From Gari tellinella (Eukaryota > Mollusca > Bivalvia > Cardiida > Psammobiidae): a stretch of DNA of 64,000 nucleotides. The stretch spans positions 12,197,527 through 12,261,526 of the forward strand of contig OV277858.1 of NCBI GenBank assembly GCA_922989275.2. The letters run 5' to 3'. The notes under the pieces were generated by a model. The model was not told where the DNA came from. It saw only the letters and a list, made by a program, of their open reading frames with translations, and did not search any database. A program made the translations under genes and the position numbers. Below, one piece after another: positions 36,701 through 45,893 of this stretch; the first letter of the stretch is position 1; each line of letters begins with the position of its first letter.

Positions 36701-37245
36701 TTTTGGCTGTATAATTTGATATTAATCCAGAGTCATGATGGCCCATATGGGACATAGTATTGTATGGTGAAATTTATCATATTTTATGCAATGTGTCACA
36801 AATACCTGGAGCCCGTTTCAGAAAACTTCGAACAACAAAAAAGATTGTAAGTCTAAACTTTAAATACATTTAATATCTGATTTCTCCATCTAATCAAGCC
36901 TTGTGACTAAAAAAACGACTCCAAACCGATGTCACAAGACAGCATTAGATCGAGAAATAAATAATAGTTGAGCATTTTATAATCTGACTTATGACAACAT
37001 TTGTCGTATGAATATTTATGAAACGGGCCCCTGGTTGCTAAATGTCTGATTTCTTTTAGAACTTTTGTGTAAAATGTAAGTTCGTTTTCTGTTTTTAAGG
37101 CAAAGACCAGATAATGGAATATCTCAAAAGGTGCAAGCCACAGTCACTGTTAGCTTTTTTGAAACCCCAGCAGTATGTGAAAGCAAGAACAAAGCTTTTC
37201 AATGAAAGGAAAACACTGAGAACAGAAGCCAGAGCAACACATTAA
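27743..37245 (+). CDS. Probable host gene, 3' exons, unidentified protein
   Basis: Proposed coding exons are 27,743-27,781 (IKASLDLDTTNVK), 27,934-28,048 (contains MMYEELAFCVGSLVFLNQAN), 29,069-29,132 (KHDKKLCMIMGTAIISDGGM), 33,147-33,204 (DDFSLEDHVTQWGKKEKAQ), 37,060-37,075 (NFCVK) and 37,100-37,245 (KDQIMEYLKRCKPQSLLAFL... ending TEARATH, stop TAA). Acceptors at 27,741, 33,141-33,146 and 37,098 have pyrimidine tracts, and donors are GTGAAT, GTAAAG, GTAAGT, GTAATA and GTAAGT. Phases chain without a stop only if the AGs at 29,068 and 33,146 are used. I do not recognise the protein: the last exon is basic and probably helical, with no membrane segment. Introns hold tandem-repeat elements and MITEs. 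The second exon has a weak acceptor. The last two exons need a 24-nt intron, so that joint is doubtful. Confidence 0.5.
28154..28228. repeat. Long hairpin
   Basis: GCTTGTATGACGGTTTTGGA... and ...TCCAAAACGGTCATACAAGGC form about 33 nearly perfect pairs around a ~9-nt loop. Probably a foldback MITE within the intron. Confidence 0.75.
28340..28575 (-). mobile_element. Half copy of the tRNA-bearing MITE
   Basis: Matches the right half of 27,045-27,582 ('aaacgatggaaaatatct', 'ctaagatt', 'gcaccatctggttgcgag'), with the right terminal repeat and TA (28,576) but no left end and no tRNA-like unit. Confidence 0.65.
28771..28781. repeat. Poly-G tract
   Basis: Run of 11 or more Gs in the intron. Confidence 0.7.
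29155..29510 (+). repeat. Diverged tandem units before the 29.5-kb element
   Basis: Two or so ~140-bp units related to the next array ('gttacaaatctcatcgg', 'aactaggtcaaaatgttt', 'ggtcaaaatataggtcac'). Probably an older element into whose T-tract ('atacattttt') the next one inserted. Confidence 0.5.
29511..30592 (+). mobile_element. Hairpin-ended tandem-repeat element, ~7 x 145 bp
   Basis: Begins with the hairpin AGCTCACCTGGCACGAAG.../...GTGCCAAGGTGAGCT, then 'ctccgtctgtc'. Units start 'ttaacactctagaggctac' at 29,613, 29,758, 29,900, 30,045, 30,190, 30,335 and 30,480. It ends with 'ggtgtaccaggtgagcg' and a GGGTCATGGTGGCCCTTGTTT hairpin. Lies between the 29.07 and 33.15 kb exons of the host gene. 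Confidence 0.8.
30593..31214. other. No recognisable feature (intronic)
   Basis: AT-rich, no exon-like block with paired splice sites that I can support. Confidence 0.35.
31215..32597 (+). mobile_element. Hairpin-ended tandem-repeat element, 7 x 161 bp
   Basis: Starts with the hairpin AGCTCACCTGAGC/GCTCAGGGTGAGCT. Units starting 'gtgtttacactctagag' lie at 31,294, 31,455, 31,615, 31,776, 31,937, 32,098 and 32,259. It ends with 'ggtgagcgatatcagggcc' and a GGGCCTTCAGGCCC hairpin followed by TCTTGT. ORFs through the array are repeats of one frame and are not genes. Confidence 0.8.
32782..32848. repeat. Hairpin, second copy of the 27.59-kb type
   Basis: AAAGCAGGTTTGAAGTAAAACAG and CTGCTTTACTTTCAACCTGCTTT as inverted arms. 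Confidence 0.6.
32890..33090 (+). repeat. Truncated end of a 145-bp-type element
   Basis: One unit ('gaagctacaaatctcatttg') and the 3' tail 'ttttacatggtgtaccatgcg' with GGGCCATCGTGGCCCTTGTTTT. It ends 50 bp before the acceptor of the 33.15-kb exon. Confidence 0.6.
33880..35421 (+). mobile_element. Hairpin-ended tandem-repeat element inserted in another
   Basis: Begins AGCTCACCTGGCACTTAAG/TGCCAAGGTGAGCT and ends 'ggtgtaccaggcgagcg...gtgtcccttgtt'. Between are diverged ~145-bp units ('gttaacactctagaggctac'). The host sequence reads continuously across the insertion ('cagtattttt' then 'ggaattacttccctttg') with no target duplication. A SINE (35,073-35,345) sits inside it. Confidence 0.75.
35073..35345 (+). 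mobile_element. tRNA-derived SINE with exact target duplication
   Basis: Head GGGGGCCTCCGTGGCCTAGT with A box and B box GAGTTCGAATCCC. The body includes 'gctggacgtcgcgatatgac' and 'ctgttgaaagcgacgtaaaa', and the tail is (AAAC)n. The 13-bp duplication ACATAATCTAGGT flanks it at 35,060-35,072 and 35,346-35,358. A second copy is at 41,439-41,718. The 67-aa ORF across it is not a gene. Confidence 0.9.
35601..36026. other. No gene; weak repeat-like sequence
   Basis: Contains phrases such as 'caaagttttatatgaattgg' and 'gcaaagtttgatgtcaatcgg' that recur about 150 bp apart, so it may be another decayed tandem array. Confidence 0.4.
36027..36655 (+). mobile_element. Hairpin-ended element of the 'atgcccccggcat' family, copy 1
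   Basis: Starts ATGCCCCCGGCATATGCAG (hairpin-like with 'gaggcata'), then 'gtgcgtccg'. Units of about 172 bp carry 'accgtttcgtctagcatcaac' (36,107; 36,280; 36,450). It ends 'gatgccaccgggggcataag' and 'gcgcagtcttgttt'. Same family at 39,117, 40,456 and, in pieces, 37,565-38,395. Confidence 0.75.
36808..37031. mobile_element. MITE with GGGCCCGTTTC ends
   Basis: GGAGCCCGTTTCAGAAAACTT at the left and TTTATGAAACGGGCCCC at the right are inverted; inner motifs 'ttgtaagtc' and 'gacttatgac' also pair. It ends 28 bp upstream of the splice acceptor at 37,059. Confidence 0.65.
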
Positions 37246-37289
37246 AGAGAATTACAGTGAACAAAACATGTTTCTGAAGGGTGTGTGTT

Positions 37290-37310
37290 GGGGGGGGGGG
37301 GGGGGGGGGG
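37290..37310. repeat. Poly-G run (21 Gs)
   Basis: Uninterrupted Gs just downstream of the stop codon at 37,245; a likely G-quadruplex and assembly-error hotspot in the 3' UTR. Confidence 0.9.
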
Positions 37311-37670
37311 AAACACAAAGAGCATGCTGCTTGACACTTTTACAAGGAGTGTTTCATAACTAACGAACTTGAACAATAACTTGGATATAATAAGTGTGAC
37401 ATATCAGTGAAAAGGACAATTATTTACTATTGTATAATGCACGATAAGATCACAAAACTTGATAAATCACAATACTAACCTAAATTACCCCTTTCAAGAG
37501 CACTTGAACATAGCACTTTTCGTACATTTTGCAATAAGTTCTCAAAAAGTACATTTTGTTAAATTTGACTGACTACAATGCTTACAGTTGTTGCGTTGGA
37601 CCAATACCAATCAACTCATACTACCAAACGTTGATTTTACCTTGACCTAATTTGGGCTTTAAATATCTTA

Positions 37671-38209
37671 AAGGGACTCGCAACCGGATGGTGTACTTGT
37701 CAAAATAAAATAAAATACTCAAATAAAAGCAAATTTGTGGCATTTTTTGGCTTCTGACATTAAAAAAATATGATCAGTCCAAAAAAAGTCTCAAGAATCG
37801 TCACCGAATCTTAGATTTTTAGATATTTTCCATCGTTTTTCTATACCGACTAGTAGACGGTATAGTTGTTGTTGTTGCTTCTCTACACGGGCTCAGACAT
37901 AAACACGAGCCGAATTACGCAGTTGTATGCACTTTCGATGGCTACACATTGAAATACGTTAAATCGATCCGAGATAAACGGATAGTTCCGTGGTCCATTG
38001 GTCTAAGCGGTTTCCCCTATTTTGCCTTCTGTCCGCCAATGCCGGGCCCCGGGTTCGAATCCCACCAGAGACCAATATTTTTTTTTATTGAAATACATTT
38101 TTTTAAACAGAATTTCTTATCCTAAACTAATTCTTTACCATTTATATAAGCGTTTGACACATATTTACAAATTACTATTTTTAATGCACCATCTGGTTGC
38201 GAGTCGCTT
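37671..38209 (+). mobile_element. TA-flanked MITE carrying a tRNA-like unit, copy 2
   Basis: Ends AAGGGACTCGCAACCGGAT and ATCTGGTTGCGAGTCGCTT are inverted repeats, flanked by TA at 37,669 and 38,210. At 539 bp it is almost the same length as copy 1 (538 bp) and aligns with it throughout in opposite orientation. It lies inside an older tandem-repeat element. Confidence 0.85.
37985..38087 (+). repeat. Pol III tRNA-like unit inside MITE copy 2
   Basis: A box TGGTCCATTGG (37,991), B box GGGTTCGAATCCC (38,051) and a ten-T run at 38,078-38,087. The extended middle resembles Leu/Ser tRNAs. The acceptor strands pair poorly, so it is unlikely to be charged. It occupies the same place and orientation within the element as in copy 1. 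Confidence 0.6.
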
Positions 38210-38395
38210 TAAATGGGCTATTTCTTAGTTAACTAGACTTTACTGTTTCGTCTAGTATCAACACTATTTACTACAATCCTTGATACTTAAACAGTTATTG
38301 TCATGGACCAATTCACTGTTATTGCTAAACCTCAATTTTAAGTTTAACTTAACTTAATTTGGACTCAAAAAGTTTCAGAAGGGGACATAATTAAG

Positions 38396-39116
38396 TGTTC
38401 ATGGAAACCCCCTTGATAATATATTCTCAGAGCAAGTATAGCTATATTGTTGATATTTTACAAAATGATAATATCTCAAACAGTGTACCGTAGTTAGTGC
38501 ATATTTGACAAAAAAATTTATGGACTTGTTTAGAATAATAAAGTGGCTACAATAGGGAAAGAATCGGGTCTCGCAGAGACCCACATGATTAAAAAATGTG
38601 GAGATCGTGTGTTAGAAATTGCTATGTGGGCAGCTAGCCAGTTACCTGGAAGGGAGTCCTCTGTCGTTGACAATACACCCACCTCTGCACGTTAATAGAA
38701 AATCTGATGTTGATATACTTGTATCAAAGTTTATTAAAAAACAAATTACCAGTACCCTGGAGTGGGGGTCATCTGGGTTAATGTTGTGACTTATCAAGTT
38801 AATTTGTCTTCAAAACTATATGAGACAATGTATTTATTATGGGTGAATATCATCATGTTAATTTGCAAAAGTGATATTCAATGCCATCGTGGTTGTCATC
38901 TGTTGCTTGTTTCAATATATTGTCTACAGAAGTATTACAAGACTTGTTGTTTTCTTAACCTTCTCTTACTGAATATTCATGTAAAAATCTGACCCACAAT
39001 GAACATCATCATCTGAGCTAGCTTATCATCTATTAACACATTCAAAATTTACAGTGTATTTGTCAAGATCACACTTGTCGTATTCAAACTGTGTAATCTG
39101 CCCGTCTGCTCGGTTT
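38396..39116. other. No recognisable feature
   Basis: No exon-like or repeat structure that I can support. A 76-codon open stretch at 38,762 lacks any supporting signal. Confidence 0.35.
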
Positions 39117-39700
39117 TTATGCCTCCGGCATCGACAGATGCGGAGGCATATAGTAATCGTCCAGTCCGTCCGTCTGTGTGTCCGTAACAAGGTTAAGTAG
39201 AATTTACCGTTTCGTCTAGCATCAACACCGCTTACCCAAATGCTTGGATACTTATACAGTTGTTGCCTTGGATCATTCCCTATCCACCAATATCTCCAAA
39301 CTTTGATCTTGACCTAATTTGGACTTAGAATATTTTGAATAGGCTATTTCCTGGTTAACTAGAATATACCGTTTCGTCTAGCATCAACACATCTGACTAC
39401 AATGCTTTGATACTTATACAGTTGTTGCATTTGACCATTCCCTATCCACCAAACTTTGATTTTGACCTTGACCTTGACCTAATTTGGACTTAGAATATTT
39501 TAAATAGGCTATTTCCGGGTTAACTAGATTTTACCGTTTCGTCTAGCATCAACACTGTTTACTACAATGCTTCGATACTTATACAGTTATTGCTTTGGAC
39601 CATTACCAACTCACCAATAATACCCAAGCTCAGTTTGACCTTGACCTAATTTGGATGCCACCGGGGGCATAAGCGTTTATTGAACGTGCAGTCTTGTTTT
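39117..39700 (+). mobile_element. 'atgcctccggcat' element, copy 2
   Basis: Starts ATGCCTCCGGCATCGACAG with a partner 'gatgcggaggcata'; 'cagtccgtccgtctgtgtg'; about three ~175-bp units with 'accgtttcgtctagcatcaac'; ends 'gatgccaccgggggcataag...gcagtcttgtttt'. Its T-tract end runs directly into the next element. Confidence 0.75.
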
Positions 39701-40455
39701 TTTATACGCCCACCTCAAGAAGTGGTCGTATATTGGCATGGCCCTGTCTGTCCGTCCGTGAATAAGTTCGTTCGTTTGTCTGTTCTTCTGTCAACATTTT
39801 GTTTGTCCTCAGTTTTTCCAGAAAACTATTGAACGGATATTAATGAAACTTCACACAAATGGTATATGCATAAAGATCTGAATGTGAGTCGAGTTGAGGT
39901 TAATTCAATTTTTCGTTACAGAGTTATCTGCCTTTGATGTACTTAAACATGCTATAATAAGCTTGTCCGGAGTTTTCTCGAAAAGCCGTTAGAGGAATAT
40001 TAATGAAACTTCACACAAATGTTAAAAAAATTAAGATCTGAAGCTGAGTCAAGTTTGAGGTTCATTTCCTTTTTCGTTACAGAGTAATCTGCCCTTGATA
40101 TACTCAAATATGCTATAAAAATCTTGTCCGGACTTTTTGAAGGATGTTGATGAAACGTCACACAAATGTTAAAGTCATCAAGATCTGAAGATGAGGGAAA
40201 TTTTAGAATATTTTGATTTGTTGTTACATAGTTATCTGACCTTGATGTACTAAAATATGCTATAAAAGGCTTATTTGACAGTGTTAACACACTAAGCAAC
40301 TACAGTTTTGAATGGACTTTGATAATATTTACCCACAGTATAATTATTGAAGTAAAAGTTCATGAAAGGGTTGATTATTATTGAAATCGGATCATTGTGT
40401 CAAGACTTATTTGCCCTTGGTGTAGTACTGTACTCAGATATGCTAGAAAAGGTTT
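39701..40455 (+). mobile_element. 'atacgcccacctc' element
   Basis: Starts ATACGCCCACCTCAAGAAG/'tggtcgtat' (hairpin), then 'tgtctgtccgtccgtg'. Units of ~155 bp contain 'aatattaatgaaacttcacac' (39,838; 39,993; 40,145). The right end is cut by the next element. Confidence 0.7.
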
Positions 40456-40935
40456 TTTATGCCCCCGGCATCTATAGATAAGGAGGCATATAGTAATCGT
40501 CCTGTCCGTCTGTCCGTCCGTCTGTAACAGGTTAAGTAGATTTTACCGTTTCGTCTAGCATCAACACCGCTTACTCAAATGCTTGGATACTTATACAGTT
40601 GTTGCCGTGGACCATTCCCTATCCACCAATATCACCCAACCTTGATTTTGACCTTGACCTAATTTGGACTTATTTTATTTAAATAATATATTTTAAATGG
40701 GCTATTTCTTGGTTAACTAGATTTTACCGTTTCGTCTAGCATCAGCATAACTGACTACAATTCTTTGGTACTTATACAGTTGTTGCATTGGATCACTACC
40801 AATCCACCCATATTGCCCAACCTTGATTTTGACCTTGACCTTGACCTAATTTGGACTTAGAAAAAATTCAGAATATATTGTCAAGGATGCCACCGGGGGC
40901 ATAAGTGTTTATTGAACGCGCATTCTTGTTTTTAG
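40456..40935 (+). mobile_element. 'atgcccccggcat' element, copy 3
   Basis: Starts ATGCCCCCGGCATCTATAG/'aaggaggcata', 'cctgtccgtctgtccgtccg', two units with 'accgtttcgtctagcatca', end 'gatgccaccgggggcataag...gcattcttgttttt'. Confidence 0.75.
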
Positions 40936-40974
40936 TAATGTTGGTGCTTTACCCCTCGACTACATCTGCCAGTG

Positions 40975-42130
40975 AATAATTTGAGAGAAAAACCATTGAT
41001 AATACATTAATTTGAATTCAGAATGAATTTTTTTCCTTTTATCTTGTATACATATGAATCGGTCTCCTTAAACTAAAATCGGTCAACTTAAACTGGAATA
41101 TATGTTGTGTCTACTTAAAACTCCCAAATAATTTGAGAGAAAACAATTGATACATTAATTTGAATAATTTGAGAGAAAAACCATTGATAATACATTAATT
41201 TGAATTTAGAATAATTGTTTTCCATTTATGTTGTATATATATATATCAATCGGTCTCCTTAAACTAATATTGGTCACCTTAAACTCGAATATTATGTTGT
41301 GTCTACTTAAAACCCCCAAATAATTTGATAGAAAAACCATTGTTAATACATTAATTTGAATAATTTGAGAGAAAAACCATTGATAATACATTAATATGAA
41401 TTTAGAATGAATTTATCCCTTTCATGTTGTATATATATTTGATTTGATTTGTTTTTTATTTACGTCATTTTCAACAGTATTTCAGTCATATCGCGACGTC
41501 CAGCTAATTACAGGTGGAGGAAGACCCCAGAAGTTCTTTATGCACTGTTTCAGGCACAAATCAACAACTTGGTAGAACCACCGTCCTACCGCAAGCCAGC
41601 TGGAAGGTTTTCCCACATGAAAAATCGGAACGACCCTACTGGGATTCGAACTCACAGCGGCGAGGAGCTTAGTGATGTTAGTCACAGTGACTACACCACT
41701 AGGCCACGGAGGCCCCCCTGTATATATATGAATCGGTCTCCTTAAACTTATATTGGTCACCTTAAACTCAAATATATGTCGTGTTTACTTAAACCTCTCA
41801 AATAATTTGAGAGAAAAACCATTGTTAATACATATACATTAATTTCAATAATTTGAGAGAAAAACTATTGTTAAGTAGATCTAGATCTATTAATTTGTAA
41901 AAAAATAAAAAAATAATTTTTTTTTTTTTTTTAATTTTAGGGCAGGGCGCGGCACCCTCCTAAAAAGGCCTAGCTGTAGCACTGTTAAATACATAAATTT
42001 GAATTTAGAATGAATATATCCATTTTCTGAAATATATATATGAATCGGTCTCCTTAAACTTTTATTGGTCCCCTTAAACTCGAATATATGTTGGTCTACT
42101 TAAAACCCTCAACGTCCTTACAAAATATTA
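40975..42130 (+). repeat. Tandem array of 'aataatttgagag' / 'cggtctccttaaac' units
   Basis: 'aatttgagagaaaaaccattg' or variants start at about 40,977, 41,129, 41,164, 41,320, 41,361, 41,801 and 41,849. 'atcggtctccttaaact' occurs near 41,056, 41,239, 41,731 and 42,043. Two unit types alternate irregularly. The SINE at 41,439-41,718 interrupts it. Confidence 0.65.
41439..41718 (-). mobile_element. tRNA-derived SINE, second copy, with target duplication
   Basis: Reverse complement of the 35,073 SINE: 'ggggggcctccgtggcctag', B box GAGTTCGAATCCC, 'gctggacgtcgcgatatgac', and an A-rich tail with (AAATC)n. The 11-bp duplication TGTATATATAT flanks it at 41,428-41,438 and 41,719-41,729. The overlapping 98-aa and 92-aa ORFs are accidental. 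Confidence 0.9.
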
Positions 42131-42320
42131 GGGAGACCAATATTTTTGTATATTTTTAAATACTTAATTTTTCTAAAAATTTTTTAAAAAAAAACCTTAA
42201 TTACAACTTAAACATGATTTATTGAGTAAAAAAAACAAAAAAAACCATAAGATAAAAAATATATAAAATGTCTCCTTAAACCCCATTTTTAGGGACGGTC
42301 CCCCTAATGCCTTCATTAGG

Positions 42321-42345
<25 letters not shown>
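42040..42345 (+). repeat. 'ggtctccttaaac' repeat tail
   Basis: Continuation of the array, with 'gtccccttaaactcg', 'gtccccctaatgccttc' and a (TA)n run. Inverted relative of 17,150-17,465. Confidence 0.45.

Positions 42346-42358
<13 letters not shown>
42322..42358. repeat. (TA)n microsatellite
   Basis: About 18 TA dinucleotides. Confidence 0.9.
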
Positions 42359-42360
<2 letters not shown>

Positions 42361-42805
42361 TTTGTAAACCTGTGTGAAGTTTTAACGTGTTATCTTTAAA
42401 ACTGACCAGCACAGAGTATTTTGAAACACCCTACCCGTCAAACCCCGGCGCACATTAGTTAACGTCATGACGTCATCGACGTAAACGTCACTCCTTTTCA
42501 AAATACTTGTAGTGGTGATCGATGTATTTTCGCCGACGCACAACCTCTTAAACAAGCTGGTATCTACATGTAGCTCGCGCAACACTATCAATGTTTCTTG
42601 TTTGAGCTGTCTTCAACGTTTTCAATTTTTGTCTGCATCATAGAGGTTTTAGGTATGAAAATACTGCAAAATCTAATGGGCTAGGTCAATGGAATGTGGC
42701 GCATGTTAAAGCTTTTGAAAACCCAACACGGCAAGTTCCCAATGTGCATGCTGGAAAACGTGGCACGAAGCGATAACCTGGTGAAATATGTTGCTTTTTA
42801 AGTTG

Positions 42806-43250
42806 TCAATGAACCCCGGTCACTTCTCTCGTATCGTATGCAAGAGATCTGTGTGATGGATGTTTGCTGAAAAAGTCCTGATCTCTCTTATATCGACTCA
42901 AACAGAGGGTTGATACCTGGACACTTCTTTCTGTTTCTTCTGCACTTAACAAGCGTGGCACCAATATAGCACCGACTCTCGACATGTTTAGTTTCTCATG
43001 GAAATGTATAGACAATAATTATGCTGACCCCGAGGAGTTCAGCATTATATCTCCCCGCAAGACGCCGATCACCATTCATGACACTCCTCACGTTTTCTAC
43101 AGTGAAACTGTCAATTTCTTTCGACCGTCCCATCTTTACATTATTTTCTCAACCAATCCTTCTGAAAATCGCGTATGCTATTTGAACATCAGCAAGCGAG
43201 ATGCTGTTGATTGTAGCTGTTTATACGTCTCTTTTGGGATCAAATGCAAC
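42806..43250 (-). pseudogene. mariner-type transposase relic (DNA-binding region)
   Basis: The minus-strand frame 43,015-42,806 reads EKLNMSRVGAILVPRLLSAE and later RYKRDQDFFSK. It is preceded, across a frame change or stop, by VENVRSVMNGDRRLA...LLGVS and, further up, by ETYKQLQ-like and HTRFSEGLVE-like pieces. This order matches the first half of mariner transposases: the paired HTH, the linker, then 'EKLGMSRV-ARWVPRLLT'. The DDE/D catalytic half is not visible downstream. The + strand 91-codon ORF at 42,984 is the shadow of this relic. Confidence 0.6.
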
Positions 43251-43259
43251 TCAAAGTAG

Positions 43260-45510
43260 TATTCTTTGACATTCTGCTGCGCCGCCTTTTCCTCTGACGT
43301 CGTCATTTCTTGCGTCTTCAGAACACGGTATCATTCTCCATAACTAGATATGTATTTTTTAATGACGCTACGTTAATGAATTTTTCCAAGATGACGTCAT
43401 AAATAAAACAACGTCAACATTAATGACGCAATTTCGCGCAAATTCCGATTTGAAATTGCTTTGTAGGAGGTTGTAAAATGTACATCTTTAAATCTACCTT
43501 TAAAATGTTGGCGTGCGCCACATAATCTAAACAACAGTTAATATTTACAAATAAAATAGGGTCATGTGTGTTCAGGAACCTTATAATTTTTTATTCAAAT
43601 GTGAAAATGTTTGAAATAGCATTGGTAAAAAAAATCATAGCAATATCAGGTCGGGTTCTTCAAAAAAAAAAAAGATTATTCCACGGTGTTTTGGTACAGC
43701 CCTCGTACATGCGTTTTACGACGAACTGTGACAATATGTGCCGGTCTAATAGATTTGCAAGCTTAAATAAACTAGATTGAATTATTAACATACTTCTTAG
43801 CTTTTGTATTTGAACTGATTAATCGTTTCAGTTACCGATTAAGTAACCCGTATATCTTGGAACCTGACCTGCATGGGTACCCTTTCACCACAAGTCATGC
43901 GCATGTGATAATCGAGATGCCTTTAAAAGTTTGGTTTACCTTCTGCTTGTTATGCAATTGTCGTCTGCAAAACGTTGCCATATGTAACAACTCTCAATGT
44001 TCTGCATTTTTGTATAGACATTGTCAGCAGAATGTCAGACAGTTTGACACAAGATGAGCCGCCGCGTCATGCGGGGTTTTGTTTGGATCCAGACTGTTTG
44101 CAATAGTTATAATTAAGACACCCTGCAACAGGCAGTAGATTAACCTATAGTCCCATATAAACTCGTTTTTTACGAACCTAATTTATTCCTGCATTGCAGA
44201 AAATAATTCAAGCTGTTATTAGGAAATAAGCAGACGACAGGAAAAATAGACGATACATAGAACCGAAACAGAATGAGGCCCGACTAGTTTGAGACACCCA
44301 GTCCAAACTAGTCGCATGCCGTTACATGCTATGCTCAATCAAAGGCAGCGAAAAAGTATATTTCTACGATAAACCAAACAACAAGCAGATGGCAATTTCA
44401 ATAAGGTGATGAGTTTGGTATATTTATTCCGGAAATTGAATTAATTGACCATCGAAACGGACGTCCAAGCAATTCGTTGCATTTGAAAAATTGCCCGGAG
44501 GGAAACCGAATCATTTCGTTATGGCAAAAATACAGTAACACACGTTAAATTCTGATTTTTGTTTGCATTCCAGTATACATGTTCACCTGAATTCTACCTT
44601 CTCAACTGTTGGCAGCCTTGGGGATATCACTACCTTTAGGGTCAGTGTGATTCAGACTGAATTTTGCATAGTTCCAGCTTGCTTGGATCAGATGAGAACG
44701 CTTTTAGCAACACGTTTGGCCTATGTACACTTGTCTCTGATGCCTCTCTTGTGTGCCTTGTAGCATCTCCTCTTTCTTTGTATTACTTTGTTTACTTCTT
44801 CATTCAACACCAAATATATACCTCACATGGACATCCTTAGTTGACCTTAACCACTGTAAGGTCTATTCAGAAGCTTACGTCAACATTCCTCTACACCATA
44901 TGCCTGATAAACCACTGTGATTTCAAGAAAGACATCTAAACATTTTTTCTGCACGTCCTGGTCCTTCAGCTTCCAGGGCTAAAACTTGCGGTGTTCATAA
45001 GGTTGTATCGTTACAAGGAAATCACCTACCAAATGCCTGTGTTGTGTTGCATATTCCTCTTCTAGGATAGTATCTGTTGAAAAAGCATTGAACACTTACC
45101 ATAAGAGCAAAGGCTAATGGTTGTTGAAACTTTGGAGGCATTCAGTGTACAAAGGTTTCACGTCTCACTGAATCCGAAATAACTTGAAAGTCCTTAAGAT
45201 CTGTACATGTAGCATATGATGAAATGATCACATGTCAATAGAATAAGCAGTCTGGAAACGTACATTCTTTATTTAGACAGTTTAAGTTTTTAACTTGAAT
45301 TCCCTTAAACTTGTGAAAATATTCAGTTGGCGAACATCATGATTAAGATATCGAATCAGTATATGTGAGTCATATAAGCTATCTTGAGCAAACGTCATGA
45401 CAAAAAGAGAGTTCTCATTTCTTTGCAGACACTTCAGACTCTTTAGACTCACTTTAGACTCTGACCAGTAGTGAATTTGATATTACATAAGTGTACTTAC
45501 AGTGTACAGG
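43260..45510. other. No supported gene
   Basis: Holds a short inverted repeat (GACTAGTTTG...CAAACTAGTC, 44,284-44,314) and CpG-containing text at 43,300-43,450. ORFs of 66-70 codons here show no family resemblance. Confidence 0.35.
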
Positions 45511-45893
45511 GATGTTAACAACGTATTGAAAATGTCATTAGAGTTTGGAGCCAGATACGAAAACAGGTAACGTCTTTTGAGTCTTACATGGTTCTATGTC
45601 TATTTTGTGAACCAATAAAGTTATATATACCGCTGGAAATCTACTTTTAAAATATATATCCTGTTGCAAACTATATTTTTATCCGAGCTTTCTTTTTGAA
45701 GTTATTGCCAGTATAACAATGTTCTATCTCCATGTTTATGTTTTCTTGAGTCTAACAATGATATATGACCAATTTATCAAGTTTGTGTTCTAATTGGATC
45801 ACGTGACAGACATGTTAAATGCGCTCTTCATGGTTATTGGCGTACAATGTAATAAGCGAAATACCCATGTATCTTTAGTTCAATGTGAAATTG

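Larger units (their letters stand above)
37565..38395 (+). mobile_element. 'atgcccccggcat'-family array remnant split by a MITE
   Basis: Pieces 37,565-37,670 and 38,212-38,395 carry the family phrases 'gactacaatgcttacagttg', 'ttgaccttgaccta'-like text and 'actgtttcgtctagtatcaac'. The tRNA-bearing MITE separates them at a TA. Confidence 0.65.

Noticed and set aside
41449..41760. Overlapping 98-aa and 92-aa ORFs on both strands
   Set aside because: Both run through the SINE copy; the same frame appears in the SINE at 35,105, so they are repeat-derived.
42984..43259. 91-aa + strand ORF
   Set aside because: The minus strand reads as a mariner transposase with motifs in the right order, so the + frame is its shadow.
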